From Pseudidiomarina taiwanensis (lineage in GTDB: Bacteria; Pseudomonadota; Gammaproteobacteria; Enterobacterales; Alteromonadaceae): a stretch of 64,000 nt of DNA. Location: assembly GCF_003987435.1 (NCBI RefSeq), contig NZ_PIQG01000003.1:124001-188000 (forward strand), given 5' to 3'. The notes below the pieces were generated by a model. That model saw only the letters and a list, made by a program, of their open reading frames with translations, was not told the origin of the DNA and searched no databases. The position numbers and the translations under genes were made by a program. Positions 55,872 through 64,000 of this stretch are shown one piece after another. Each line of letters begins with the position of its first letter. Within the stretch, counting starts at the first letter, position 1.

Positions 55872-57137
55872 ATGAATCTAACAGAATTAAAAAATAAACC
55901 AGTGAATGAACTGGTCGCATTGGCCGGCGAAATGGGCCTTGAAGCGATGGCGCGGGCGCGCAAGCAAGATATTATTTTTGCCATCTTAAAAGCACACGCG
56001 AAAAGTGGTGAAGATATCTATGGTGATGGGGTGCTAGAAATACTGCAGGACGGCTTCGGTTTTCTGCGTTCAGCCGACTCATCTTATCTTGCAGGACCTG
56101 ACGATATTTATGTTTCACCAAGCCAGATTCGACGGTTTAACTTGCGCACAGGTGATACGGTTTCAGGCAAAATTCGCCCGCCGAAAGAAGGTGAACGTTA
56201 CTTTGCGTTGTTGAAAATCCGCGAAGTGAACTTTGATAAGCCAGAAAACTCGCGCAACAAGATTTTATTTGAAAACTTAACCCCTCTGCACGCTGACGAA
56301 CGTTTGCGGATGGAACGCGGCAATGGCTCTACCGAAGATATTACGGCTCGTGTACTCGACTTAGCGTCACCGATAGGTAAAGGTCAACGTGGCTTGATCG
56401 TTGCTCCGCCCAAAGCCGGTAAAACCTTACTTTTGCAAAATATTGCACAGTCGATTGCTGCCAATCATCCTGAATGTGTGTTGATGGTGTTGCTGATCGA
56501 CGAACGCCCAGAAGAAGTAACCGAAATGCATCGTTTGGTTAAAGGCGAAGTGGTTGCTTCGACCTTTGATGAACCGGCAAGCCGTCATGTTCAGGTCGCT
56601 GAGATGGTTATTGAAAAAGCGAAGCGCCTAGTCGAGCACAAAAAAGATGTGGTGATTCTGCTCGATTCGATTACCCGTTTGGCGCGGGCTTACAACACGG
56701 TTATTCCAAGCTCAGGTAAAGTTTTGACCGGTGGTGTGGATGCTAACGCGCTGCACAAACCGAAGCGCTTCTTTGGTGCGGCGCGTAACGTTGAGGAAGG
56801 CGGTAGCTTGACCATCATCGCAACGGCACTGATTGATACCGGTTCGAAGATGGATGAAGTCATCTACGAAGAATTCAAAGGCACCGGTAATATGGAACTG
56901 CACTTGAATCGTAAGATTGCCGAAAAACGTGTGTTCCCAGCGATCGATTTCAACCGCTCTGGAACCCGTCGTGAAGAGCTGCTAACGAGTCAGGATGAAT
57001 TGCAGAAGATGTGGATCTTGCGCAAAATCGTCCATCCTATGGGTGAGACGGAAGCAATGGAATTCCTCATTGATAAACTGCAAATGACCAAAACCAATGA
57101 CGAATTCTTTGAGGCAATGAAACGCCAAAAAGGCTAG
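55872..57137 (+). CDS. rho: Transcription termination factor Rho
   Basis: A 421-aa hexameric RNA helicase, nearly the same length as E. coli Rho (419). The start [15 protein letters not shown] is the E. coli start, which sets the ATG at 55872. It has the RNA-binding cold-shock domain ([18 protein letters not shown]), Walker [18 protein letters not shown], the Q/R loops and the C-terminal [15 protein letters not shown]. There is no insertion domain of the kind seen in some phyla. Confidence 0.97.
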   Translation: MNLTELKNKPVNELVALAGEMGLEAMARARKQDIIFAILKAHAKSGEDIYGDGVLEILQDGFGFLRSADSSYLAGPDDIYVSPSQIRRFNLRTGDTVSGKIRPPKEGERYFALLKIREVNFDKPENSRNKILFENLTPLHADERLRMERGNGSTEDITARVLDLASPIGKGQRGLIVAPPKAGKTLLLQNIAQSIAANHPECVLMVLLIDERPEEVTEMHRLVKGEVVASTFDEPASRHVQVAEMVIEKAKRLVEHKKDVVILLDSITRLARAYNTVIPSSGKVLTGGVDANALHKPKRFFGAARNVEEGGSLTIIATALIDTGSKMDEVIYEEFKGTGNMELHLNRKIAEKRVFPAIDFNRSGTRREELLTSQDELQKMWILRKIVHPMGETEAMEFLIDKLQMTKTNDEFFEAMKRQKG

Positions 57138-57149
57138 GAGCTCAACACC

Positions 57150-58598
57150 ATGTGGCTTAAGTTTACAGCGATTGCCTTGGCAGCACTGTTGCTAAGCCTC
57201 GGTTCCTCTATGACTCATGCTCAGAATGCTGCTGAGCATGAGACCGAACTTACACTGCAGGCGTACGCCGCCGGTTATTTGGCGGGCTTTACCTGCAGTG
57301 CCACATTTAATGCCAATAAAAATCCAACTGCAATTCAGCGCGACGAACTCACCGGTAGTTATGAGCTGGTCCAGCAGCGTATTACCGAGCTCGAAGCTGA
57401 GGTGGATTATGAACGCAAGCGCGTAGTGGTCAGCTATGCTACTGAGATGCCCCCCAGAATTGCACAGTGGCGCCCGGGTTTAGGCTGTGTCCATTTACCT
57501 GTGGGTAGCACAGTTGATTACAACCTAGCCGATTTACCTCAGTTAAGCGATGGCGCGGCACGCAAGATACCCCAGCAGGATGATGGTCAGCCTTGGCAAG
57601 AGCGCGCTGAACTGAACCAATCAAGTGGCTCTGCAGCGCTTGATCGGGTCATTGCTCAAGCTTTCAGTGACCATTATGGCGCGGGCGCCCGCACCAGCGC
57701 GGTATTGATTGCGACGCCTGAAAAAATTATTGCTGAGCATTACCGCCCCGGCTTTACTCCAACCACAGCCCAACGCACCTGGTCGGTTGCGAAAAGCATT
57801 GGCACCAGTGTGATAGGGGTGGCGATACAGCAAGGAATACTTGATCCGAGTGCTCCAGCCGCACTCAAGCAATGGCAATCGTCTTTTGACCCGCGTCTGC
57901 AAATTAGCGTAGAGCACCTGCTGCATATGGCCTCTGGGCTTGATAGTAATGTTGCAGGGAATCGTACCGATCGCCTTTATATGGGCGGGGGTCGCGTGCT
58001 GGATACCGCAGCATCAGTGGCATTAGAGGCAGTGCCGGGACAGCGCTGGAAGTATGCCAATAATGATACCTTACTCGCCTTGCGCGCACTCGCGGAGCGC
58101 TTCCCCAACCAGCAAGCGTATATTGATTTCCCCTACACCCAATTGCTCGACAAGCTTGGCATGCACCATACCTTTATCGAGACCGATTGGAACGGTGATT
58201 TTATTCTGTCATCGCATGTTTGGACGACCTCGCGTGATCTTGCCCGCCTCGGGGTGTTGCACTTACAGCAGGGACGTTGGCAGGGGGAGCAAATTTTACC
58301 GCCTGACTGGCTGAGTTATATTAGCCGTCCAGCCCCGGCGCAGCCGCCGCTGCGAAATAGCGCAGGCGATCTGACTCCGGGCTATGGTGCGCAATGGTGG
58401 CTCTATAACCGTGATTTCCCGGGCTTGCCAAACGATACCATTGCCGCTCGTGGTAACCGAGGTCAGTATTTATTTATCATCCCGTCAAAACAACTTGTCG
58501 TTGTTCGCCGCGGCTATGATTTGCGCGGTGAACCGCGTTTCCGTGAAGAGCGATTCGTCGCTGATGTATTGGCAGCACTAGAACAGTCAGACTTATGA
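57150..58598 (+). CDS. Exported serine hydrolase (beta-lactamase/class C-like fold)
   Basis: A 482-aa protein with a signal peptide (cleavage about residue 24 after THAQ). An N-terminal domain of about 150 residues is not recognised and contains four Cys. A class C beta-lactamase-like domain follows with the SxxK motif Ser212-Val-Ala-Lys215 and the YxN motif Tyr302-Ala-Asn304; the third motif is replaced by a RGNRG stretch near the C-terminus. It is probably an esterase or peptidase in the periplasm rather than an antibiotic-resistance enzyme. It sits between rho and ubiD and overlaps ubiD by four bases. Confidence 0.85.
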   Translation: MWLKFTAIALAALLLSLGSSMTHAQNAAEHETELTLQAYAAGYLAGFTCSATFNANKNPTAIQRDELTGSYELVQQRITELEAEVDYERKRVVVSYATEMPPRIAQWRPGLGCVHLPVGSTVDYNLADLPQLSDGAARKIPQQDDGQPWQERAELNQSSGSAALDRVIAQAFSDHYGAGARTSAVLIATPEKIIAEHYRPGFTPTTAQRTWSVAKSIGTSVIGVAIQQGILDPSAPAALKQWQSSFDPRLQISVEHLLHMASGLDSNVAGNRTDRLYMGGGRVLDTAASVALEAVPGQRWKYANNDTLLALRALAERFPNQQAYIDFPYTQLLDKLGMHHTFIETDWNGDFILSSHVWTTSRDLARLGVLHLQQGRWQGEQILPPDWLSYISRPAPAQPPLRNSAGDLTPGYGAQWWLYNRDFPGLPNDTIAARGNRGQYLFIIPSKQLVVVRRGYDLRGEPRFREERFVADVLAALEQSDL

Positions 58599-60064
58599 AG
58601 TATCAAGATCTCCGAGACTTTATCGATTTGCTCGAACAGCAGGGCAAACTCAAACGCATTCAGCAGCAGGTTGATCCCTACTTGGAAATTACCGAAATTG
58701 CGGATCGCACGCTGAAGCGGGGCGGGCCTGCATTGTTGTTTGAGAATGTCAAAGGACACAGCATGCCGGTGTTGGCGAACTTGTTCGGAACACCTGAGCG
58801 CGTTGCGCTGGGCATGGGACAAGACTCAATTGAGGCGTTGCGCGAAGTAGGTAAGCTGTTAGCGTTCTTGAAAGAACCGCAGCCACCGAAAGGCTTTAAA
58901 GATGCTTTAAGTTTACTCCCGGTCTACAAGAAAGTGCTGAGTATGTCGCCGAAGCGACTGCGCAAAGCGCCGTGTCAGGAGGTCGTCTTAACCGGTGATG
59001 AAGTTGATTTAGGGCAAATACCGGTCCAGCATTGTTGGCCCGGCGATGTTGCGCCACTGGTAACTTGGGGCCTAACGGTGACTAAGGGGCCGGAGAAAGA
59101 ACGGCAAAACTTAGGAATCTACCGCCAGCAAGTTCTGGCCAAGAATAAATTGATTATGCGTTGGTTATCACATCGTGGTGGTGCACTTGATTTTCAGGAT
59201 TGGCAGCGCAAGCATCCAGGCCAAAACTTCCCGATTGCGGTCGCGCTTGGAGCGGACCCAGCCACTATTTTAGGGGCCGTGACACCCGTTCCCGATAGTC
59301 TGTCTGAATATGCGTTCGCTGGCTTATTGCGCGACGGTAAAACCGAAGTGGTGAAATGTGTCAGCAATGACCTTGAGGTGCCTGCGCATGCTGAAATTAT
59401 CCTTGAAGGCTATTTGGCCCCAGGCGAAAAAGCTCCAGAAGGACCGTTTGGTGACCATACCGGCTATTACAATGAAGTTGATGAGTTCCCTGTTTTCACG
59501 GTCACCCATATTACCCGCCGGAAGCAGCCGATTTATCACTCTACATATACCGGCCGGCCACCGGATGAACCGGCTGTGCTTGGGGTTGCGTTGAATGAAG
59601 TGTTTGTGCCCCTGATTCAAAAGCAGTTTCCGGAGATTGTGGATTTTTATCTACCACCCGAGGGGTGCTCTTATCGGGTCGCGGTGGTCACCATCAAGAA
59701 GCAATATCCAGGTCATGCCAAGCGTGTCATGATGGGCGTGTGGTCTTTTCTGCGCCAATTTATGTATACCAAGTTCGTGATTGTCTGTGACCACGATATT
59801 AATGCCCGCGATTGGAAAGATGTGATTTGGGCGATGACGACACGCATGGACCCGGCGCGTGATACCGTGATGATTGAAAATACCCCGATTGATTATCTTG
59901 ATTTCGCTTCTCCCGTATCGGGCTTAGGCTCGAAAATGGGAATGGATGCGACCAACAAGTGGGCGGGTGAGACAGACCGTGAATGGGGTGTTCCGATTGT
60001 CATGGATGAAGCAGTCAAACAGCGCGTCGACGCCATCTGGGACGAGTTAGGAATCGATGAATAG
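58595..60064 (+). CDS. ubiD: 4-hydroxy-3-polyprenylbenzoate decarboxylase
   Basis: A 489-aa UbiD decarboxylase that uses prenylated FMN. It starts [20 protein letters not shown], and has [20 protein letters not shown], the Glu-rich active-site region [13 protein letters not shown] and [20 protein letters not shown] (in part). It removes the carboxyl group from the ubiquinone ring precursor. Its ATG lies in the previous stop (ATGA). fre follows after nine bases, as in enterobacteria. Confidence 0.96.
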   Translation: MKYQDLRDFIDLLEQQGKLKRIQQQVDPYLEITEIADRTLKRGGPALLFENVKGHSMPVLANLFGTPERVALGMGQDSIEALREVGKLLAFLKEPQPPKGFKDALSLLPVYKKVLSMSPKRLRKAPCQEVVLTGDEVDLGQIPVQHCWPGDVAPLVTWGLTVTKGPEKERQNLGIYRQQVLAKNKLIMRWLSHRGGALDFQDWQRKHPGQNFPIAVALGADPATILGAVTPVPDSLSEYAFAGLLRDGKTEVVKCVSNDLEVPAHAEIILEGYLAPGEKAPEGPFGDHTGYYNEVDEFPVFTVTHITRRKQPIYHSTYTGRPPDEPAVLGVALNEVFVPLIQKQFPEIVDFYLPPEGCSYRVAVVTIKKQYPGHAKRVMMGVWSFLRQFMYTKFVIVCDHDINARDWKDVIWAMTTRMDPARDTVMIENTPIDYLDFASPVSGLGSKMGMDATNKWAGETDREWGVPIVMDEAVKQRVDAIWDELGIDE

Positions 60065-60073
60065 AGGTATTCA

Positions 60074-60775
60074 ATGAAGCAAGTGACGAGCCAAGTAGTG
60101 ACCATTGAAGCATTAACTGAGGTGGTCTATCGAGTTGTTTTGGCCCTTCCCGAACGTCTCAACTTTGCGCCGGGGCAATATTTGCAGGTGGTGATGGGCG
60201 AGCGCGATAAACGCCCCTTTTCGATTGCTTCAACGGCGACTGAATTGCCGCAGCTTGAGTTGCATATTGGCGCTCATCCTGACAATGCTTATGCCACTGA
60301 GGTGCTTGAGCGGATGCGTGAGCACGGCCAAATTGAAGTCGAATTGCCACTCGGCAGTGCCAGCCTAATCGAACCGGTGACGCGGCCGTTAATTTTGATT
60401 GCCGGCGGCACCGGGTTTTCATATACCTGGTCTATTTTACAGGCCTATTTAGCTCAAGCAGAGCAACCGCAGCCCGTGACCTTGTATTGGGGCGCGAAGC
60501 AACTTAGCGATCTGTACTACCACGAGCGCTTGCAAAAATTGGCTGAAAGGTACGCTCAGTTTAGCTATCGCCCGGTGCTAGAGTACCCCGATTCCGATTG
60601 GAGTGGCGCGACAGGTTTGGTGCATATGGCTGTGCTGGCCGAGCAAGCAGAGCTCGCGCACGCGGATATATACGTTGCTGGGCGGTTCGAAATGGTGCGT
60701 GTGATTCGTGATGCTTTTGTTGCGCAGGGGCTGCCAATAGCGCAATTACACGGCGATGCACTAGCCTTTATTTAA
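60074..60775 (+). CDS. fre: NAD(P)H-flavin reductase
   Basis: A 233-aa enzyme of the ferredoxin reductase-like family without tightly bound flavin. It has the flavin-binding RPFSIAST (about residues 52-59), nicotinamide-binding LIAGGTGFSYTWSI, and the C-terminal YVAGRFEMVRVIRDAF. It supplies reduced free flavins. The reduced FMN is useful to the UbiD/UbiX system, which fits the ubiD-fre operon. Confidence 0.93.
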   Translation: MKQVTSQVVTIEALTEVVYRVVLALPERLNFAPGQYLQVVMGERDKRPFSIASTATELPQLELHIGAHPDNAYATEVLERMREHGQIEVELPLGSASLIEPVTRPLILIAGGTGFSYTWSILQAYLAQAEQPQPVTLYWGAKQLSDLYYHERLQKLAERYAQFSYRPVLEYPDSDWSGATGLVHMAVLAEQAELAHADIYVAGRFEMVRVIRDAFVAQGLPIAQLHGDALAFI

Positions 60776-60781
60776 GCAAGA

Positions 60782-60809
60782 TTGCAGTTTGCTGGCGCTT
60801 TGTTATACT
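60782..60809 (+). promoter_or_regulatory. Promoter of the thiamin uptake operon, overlapped by an inverted repeat
   Basis: TTGCAG (60782-60787), a 16-base spacer and TATACT (60804-60809) put the start point about 60816, just before the riboswitch. An inverted repeat GCTGGCG (60791-60797)/CGCCAGC (60810-60816) flanks the -10. It could be the fre terminator stem or an operator. Confidence 0.55.
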
Positions 60810-60823
60810 CGCCAGCGCAAATA

Positions 60824-60917
60824 CCAAGGGGTGCCCATAGTTAATCGTAATGGGCTGAGACACAGCGGTGAACCCTTTGCACCTGATCCGGTTAATACTG
60901 GCGTAGGGATGGTCGCA
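60824..60917 (+). ncRNA. TPP riboswitch (THI element)
   Basis: All conserved THI-box parts are present in order: the P2/P4 strand AGGGGTGCCC, the pyrimidine-sensing GGGCTGAGA, ACCCTTTGCACCTGATC, and GGTTAATACTGGCGTAGGGA. It lies in the leader of the TonB receptor gene, 60 bases before its ATG. No terminator hairpin with U-run follows, so control is probably at translation: CCATTT (60924-60929) can pair with AAATGG (60970-60975) next to the GAGGA site. High thiamin pyrophosphate should switch off receptor synthesis. Confidence 0.95.
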
Positions 60918-60978
60918 TCAGTTCCATTTTTCGCTTGCCGAACCGGATTGTTTCTTTAGAATTTTGAGGAAATGGTCC

Positions 60979-63108
60979 ATGTCTAAAATTACTTCAGTTA
61001 TTGTTACCACATTGGGCATACTGCCTGTTTTAGGGCTCGCACAAGAGACGGACTCAGCCGTCGACGAGGCCGTCAGCGCCACAGAAGTCATCGTCGTTCA
61101 TGGCGAATATCGTCGTACTCCAGTGAATCAAGTGGCCAGTAGTGTCGCGGTCATCGATCGTGAAAGTATTGCCAGCCGCGCGGCGACGCATACCGAGGAA
61201 CTTCTCAATGGCCTTGCCAATATAAATTTTGCGGGTGGCAGTTCTCGCGCCCGCTTTATCCAAATTCGAGGGATTGGCGAGCGCAGTCAATTTGTCGATC
61301 CGATTTCAGCCTCCGTTGGGATTCTCTTCGACGGCATCCAATACAGTGGGCTGGGCCAAGTCATGCAGTTATTCGATGTCAGCCAAGTGGAGGTCTATCG
61401 CGGACCACAAAGCGGCCGTTTCGGCGCTGATGGGTTGGCCGGCATGATCGTGTTAGAGAGCACCCGCGCGGCAGAGCAGAGCAAAGGGCTCTGGCATTTA
61501 GGCATAGGTAATTATGGCGAGCGTCAAGGTGGCTTAGCGCTTGGTGGTGAGCTTGGTCGGCTCGGTCGAGCACAATTGAGTGTTTATCAGCAGCGCACCG
61601 ATGGCTTTACTGAAAATGCCTACTTGCAGCGTGATGATACTCAGTCGCGTTCGGAGCGGATGGTGCGGCTTAATGTATTCACTGATCTCAGTGATCACTG
61701 GCAGGTGCGCACGACCTTGCACCAATTTAAGCAAGACAACGGCTATGATGCCTTTTCGCTCGATAACACCCGCACCACGCTCTCTGATGAGCCCGGTGAA
61801 GATGATCTTAGTAGTCGCGCCCAACGTCTCGAATTGAGCTATTTAGGCTGGAATACCAGTGAACTGCAGTTAAGTGGCAGTTGGCTAAGTGCTGATAGTC
61901 TTTACAGCTATGATGAGGACTGGAGCTATGTCGGTATTGCGCCAGGTTGGGAATACTCTTCAGTTGATGCGTATCGCCGCGATCGCAATGACCGTACCTT
62001 TGAAATTCGTTGGCAAAGTACCCAGCCGCTGGCGCTCTGGGGTTATCAGCATGATTGGGTGGTGGGTTACCATGATTACCGACGCAGCGTAGATTTACAG
62101 CGTAATTTCTTGAATTTTGATACCTACCAACCAGACCAATTCAACAGTCGGTATAGCGATGAGCGACGTGCGATCTACGGCGAGTGGACCACTGAGTTGA
62201 GCTCTGCATGGCGATTAACTCAAGGGCTCCGACTCGAGCGCTACGATAACGACTATAATGATAGCCAACAAGTTGCTGCTAAGCCGCAGGATACTATGTG
62301 GGGTGGACGTTTGAGCCTGAGTTATAGCCCTGAGGCGACCGCGCTTTGGTATGGAACGCTCGCGCGGGGTTATAAAATTGGTGGAGTCAATGGCGAGGCG
62401 CTGGGTAAAGTTGAGGGGTCGGGTTTAACCGATTTAACTGAATTTCTGTTGGCTCGCTCAACCTTTGCGCCTGAATTGTTGACCAGTTTCGAGCTTGGTT
62501 ATAAATGGCAAGCTCCAGCTGCAGATCTACAAACAACCATCGCGTTATTTTCACAGTGGCGTGATGATGTGCAGCTAAAAGGTTGGGTTAATCGCGATCA
62601 AGCTTTTGTCGGTTACATTCAAAACGCTGCCAGTGGTCGCAATCAAGGGCTTGAATTACAGCTGCAATGGCAACCATCGCAGGTATTCGAAGTCAGCGCC
62701 CAACTGGGCTTATTGGATACCCAAATTGAAGGGTTTATCACTGAAGAGGGGATTGATATGAGTGGTCGCGAGCAAGCTCACGCACCGCGCTATCAGGGCA
62801 ATATCCAGCTCGACTATGACTTAAGTGATGCGCTCAAATTGACCTTACAGGGCGACTTTAAAGATAGTTTCTATTACTCTGATTCTCACTTTGGTAAGAG
62901 TGATGCGTTGCGCCAACTACATGCTCGATTAAGCTGGCAGCTTGCGCAATGGCAGCTCAGTTTCTGGGGGCGTAACTTAACCGATCAGCAGGTTGGTACG
63001 CGCGGTTTCTTCTTTGGCAATGACCCACGCATCGAATACGAAGATCGACTTTATCAGCAGTGGGGTGAGCCACGGCGCGTCGGTTTGAGTGTGCAGTACG
63101 CGTTTTAA
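60979..63108 (+). CDS. TonB-dependent outer-membrane receptor, probable thiamin receptor
   Basis: A 709-aa receptor with a signal peptide, a TonB box (EVIVVHG about residue 38), the plug domain (NQVASSVAVIDRESI, VEVYRGPQSGRFGADGLAG) and a C-terminal 22-strand-type barrel ending in Phe (VQYAF). Its leader carries a TPP riboswitch, so thiamin or a phosphate ester is the predicted ligand. I set the start at the ATG at 60979 after GAGGA; a TTG at 60964 is also in frame. It is first in a three-gene operon. Confidence 0.9.
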   Translation: MSKITSVIVTTLGILPVLGLAQETDSAVDEAVSATEVIVVHGEYRRTPVNQVASSVAVIDRESIASRAATHTEELLNGLANINFAGGSSRARFIQIRGIGERSQFVDPISASVGILFDGIQYSGLGQVMQLFDVSQVEVYRGPQSGRFGADGLAGMIVLESTRAAEQSKGLWHLGIGNYGERQGGLALGGELGRLGRAQLSVYQQRTDGFTENAYLQRDDTQSRSERMVRLNVFTDLSDHWQVRTTLHQFKQDNGYDAFSLDNTRTTLSDEPGEDDLSSRAQRLELSYLGWNTSELQLSGSWLSADSLYSYDEDWSYVGIAPGWEYSSVDAYRRDRNDRTFEIRWQSTQPLALWGYQHDWVVGYHDYRRSVDLQRNFLNFDTYQPDQFNSRYSDERRAIYGEWTTELSSAWRLTQGLRLERYDNDYNDSQQVAAKPQDTMWGGRLSLSYSPEATALWYGTLARGYKIGGVNGEALGKVEGSGLTDLTEFLLARSTFAPELLTSFELGYKWQAPAADLQTTIALFSQWRDDVQLKGWVNRDQAFVGYIQNAASGRNQGLELQLQWQPSQVFEVSAQLGLLDTQIEGFITEEGIDMSGREQAHAPRYQGNIQLDYDLSDALKLTLQGDFKDSFYYSDSHFGKSDALRQLHARLSWQLAQWQLSFWGRNLTDQQVGTRGFFFGNDPRIEYEDRLYQQWGEPRRVGLSVQYAF

Positions 63109-63122
63109 TATTAGGTAAAAGC

Positions 63123-63755
63123 ATGTTGGACTTGTTACTCACTTGGTACCATCAAACCAGTGCTTGGGAACTGATTGCGGTGGCAAGTGCGGTGGCTTAC
63201 TTATTGCTCGCGGCCCATAAATCAATCTGGTGTTGGGCTGCGGCTGGGTTGAGTTGTGCGATCTACGTCGGGATTATGTGGCAGGCACAACTTTACATGC
63301 AGGTCTTATTAAATCTCGTCTATCTCGTCATGGCTGGCTATGGCGCTTGGTGTTGGCAGCGGCGCAGCGAATCACCGCAGTCCCCCGCAGCGCCGAGCGC
63401 TATATTTCAACCTAAGCGTTGGCAAGTACAGGCCTTGTTGTTGACTGGATTGCTTGCGGTAAGCTTAGTGATCGGGTTGTTATTAACTTGGTATACCGAT
63501 GCTTCGCAACCTTATCTAGATGCTGGATTAACCGTATTTAGCTTATATGCGACCTACCTATTAGCGCAGCAAGCCTTTAGTAATTGGTTCTATTGGCTGG
63601 TCATAGATAGTTGTTATGTGTGGTTGTTCATGCAGCAGCAACTGATCGCAACTGCTGCATTGTATGGCCTATATGTTATCCTCATATTTTATGCCATGTG
63701 GCAGTGGCGCAGCGAGAGCAATTCAGCGGAGCAAGCATGCGAGAACAGTGGTTAG
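63123..63755 (+). CDS. pnuT: PnuC-family transporter, probable thiamin transporter PnuT
   Basis: A 210-aa inner-membrane protein with about seven helices and the PnuC pattern: SIWCWAAAGLSCAIYV, LNLVYLVMAGYGAW and NWFYWLVIDSCYVWLF near the end. PnuC homologues under TPP riboswitch control have been assigned as thiamin transporters (PnuT) rather than nicotinamide riboside carriers. It should move thiamin from the periplasm after the TonB receptor step, with trapping by the following kinase. It overlaps that gene by 19 bases. Confidence 0.85.
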   Translation: MLDLLLTWYHQTSAWELIAVASAVAYLLLAAHKSIWCWAAAGLSCAIYVGIMWQAQLYMQVLLNLVYLVMAGYGAWCWQRRSESPQSPAAPSAIFQPKRWQVQALLLTGLLAVSLVIGLLLTWYTDASQPYLDAGLTVFSLYATYLLAQQAFSNWFYWLVIDSCYVWLFMQQQLIATAALYGLYVILIFYAMWQWRSESNSAEQACENSG

Positions 63756-64000
63756 AGGATCTTCCTATTGCTCGAGTCGAGCGGCTTGAGCCTATCCACA
63801 GTGGCATTTCAAATCAAGTTTATAAGTTGACCGCGGCGGGTCGCAGTTATGTCCTAAAGCACCAACGTTTTAGCCAGAATTATGATCTTAACCGAGCGCA
63901 AGAAATTCGCTTACAACGGCAACTCGCGGACTATGGTTTAGCGCCTGAAATTCTATATTACGATGAGCTTCGCGGGCTTGTCCTACAACCCTTTATTGAG
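63737..64000 (+). CDS. Phosphotransferase (thiamin kinase-like), cut by window end
   Basis: The first 88 residues of an APH/choline-kinase-fold protein: IHSGISNQVYKLTAAGRSYVLK gives the Gly-rich loop and the ATP-binding Lys (given in part), followed by NRAQEIRLQRQLADYGLAPEILYYD. The start is the ATG at 63737 within the end of pnuT. In this operon it is most likely a thiamin kinase that phosphorylates imported thiamin. The catalytic HxD region is beyond the window. Confidence 0.8.
   Translation, partial: MREQWLEDLPIARVERLEPIHSGISNQVYKLTAAGRSYVLKHQRFSQNYDLNRAQEIRLQRQLADYGLAPEILYYDELRGLVLQPFIE

Noticed and set aside
57150-58598. Antibiotic-resistance beta-lactamase
   Set aside because: The third active-site motif is altered and an extra N-terminal domain is present; this is typical of serine esterases/peptidases of the same fold.

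Overview
The window is a gene-dense chromosomal segment of a gammaproteobacterium, most likely a marine Alteromonadales member close to Idiomarina/Pseudidiomarina. The evidence is the set of conserved blocks gmk-rpoZ-spoT-ridA, trmH-recG, ubiE-ubiJ-ubiB-tatA-tatB-tatC-tatD-hemB, ppx/rhlB divergent from trxA-rho, and ubiD-fre, plus proteins such as Rho that match their enterobacterial counterparts over nearly the whole length. I saw no rRNA, tRNA, CRISPR array, prophage or insertion sequence. Genus is inference.

Left part (1-13 kb), accessory in character. It holds the edge of a HipB-like regulator gene, a phospholipase D-type lipoprotein, and a Baeyer-Villiger monooxygenase/esterase pair bracketed by copies of a 13-15 bp GC-rich palindrome. 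Next come a small membrane protein, an NTF2-like periplasmic protein, a UbiA-type prenyltransferase and TspO. A LysR regulator is divergent from dabB-dabA (energy-coupled inorganic carbon uptake), which continues into a DUF6671-like zinc-ribbon protein and the t6A synthase gene tsaC.

Middle (13-33.7 kb). It holds a sensor kinase/response regulator pair, an APC permease, a DUF1543-type protein, yajQ-dgt, and a PAS-GGDEF diguanylate cyclase divergent from yajQ. A tightly coupled five-gene operon follows: thermostable-hemolysin family protein, AMP-forming ligase, heme-oxygenase-like diiron oxidase, SDR and TPR protein. It looks like an uncharacterised acyl/lipid-modifying pathway. Then come homoserine dehydrogenase with a lipoprotein hydrolase, and a minus-strand string lemA, M48 protease, old yellow enzyme, CRY-DASH and a second photolyase.

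Right part (33.7-64 kb), mostly core. It holds gmk, rpoZ, spoT and ridA; a NhaC-family transporter with three adjacent MetJ-like boxes upstream, hence probably the methionine transporter MetT; a GNAT-nitrilase fusion; a fatty acyl-CoA ligase; an M20 amidohydrolase; trmH and recG; the ubiquinone/Tat cluster; hemB preceded by a heptanucleotide tandem repeat; ppx and rhlB; trxA; rho with a C-rich leader; a serine hydrolase; and ubiD and fre. It ends with a TPP riboswitch controlling a TonB-dependent receptor, a PnuC/PnuT transporter and a kinase cut by the window end. Together these form a thiamin uptake and salvage operon.

No stretch longer than about 300 bases lacks a gene. The longest gaps (1851-2051, 25139-25302, 38604-38758, 43411-43563, 55634-55871, 60776-60978) hold promoters, repeats, a terminator or the riboswitch and are described where something can be seen.
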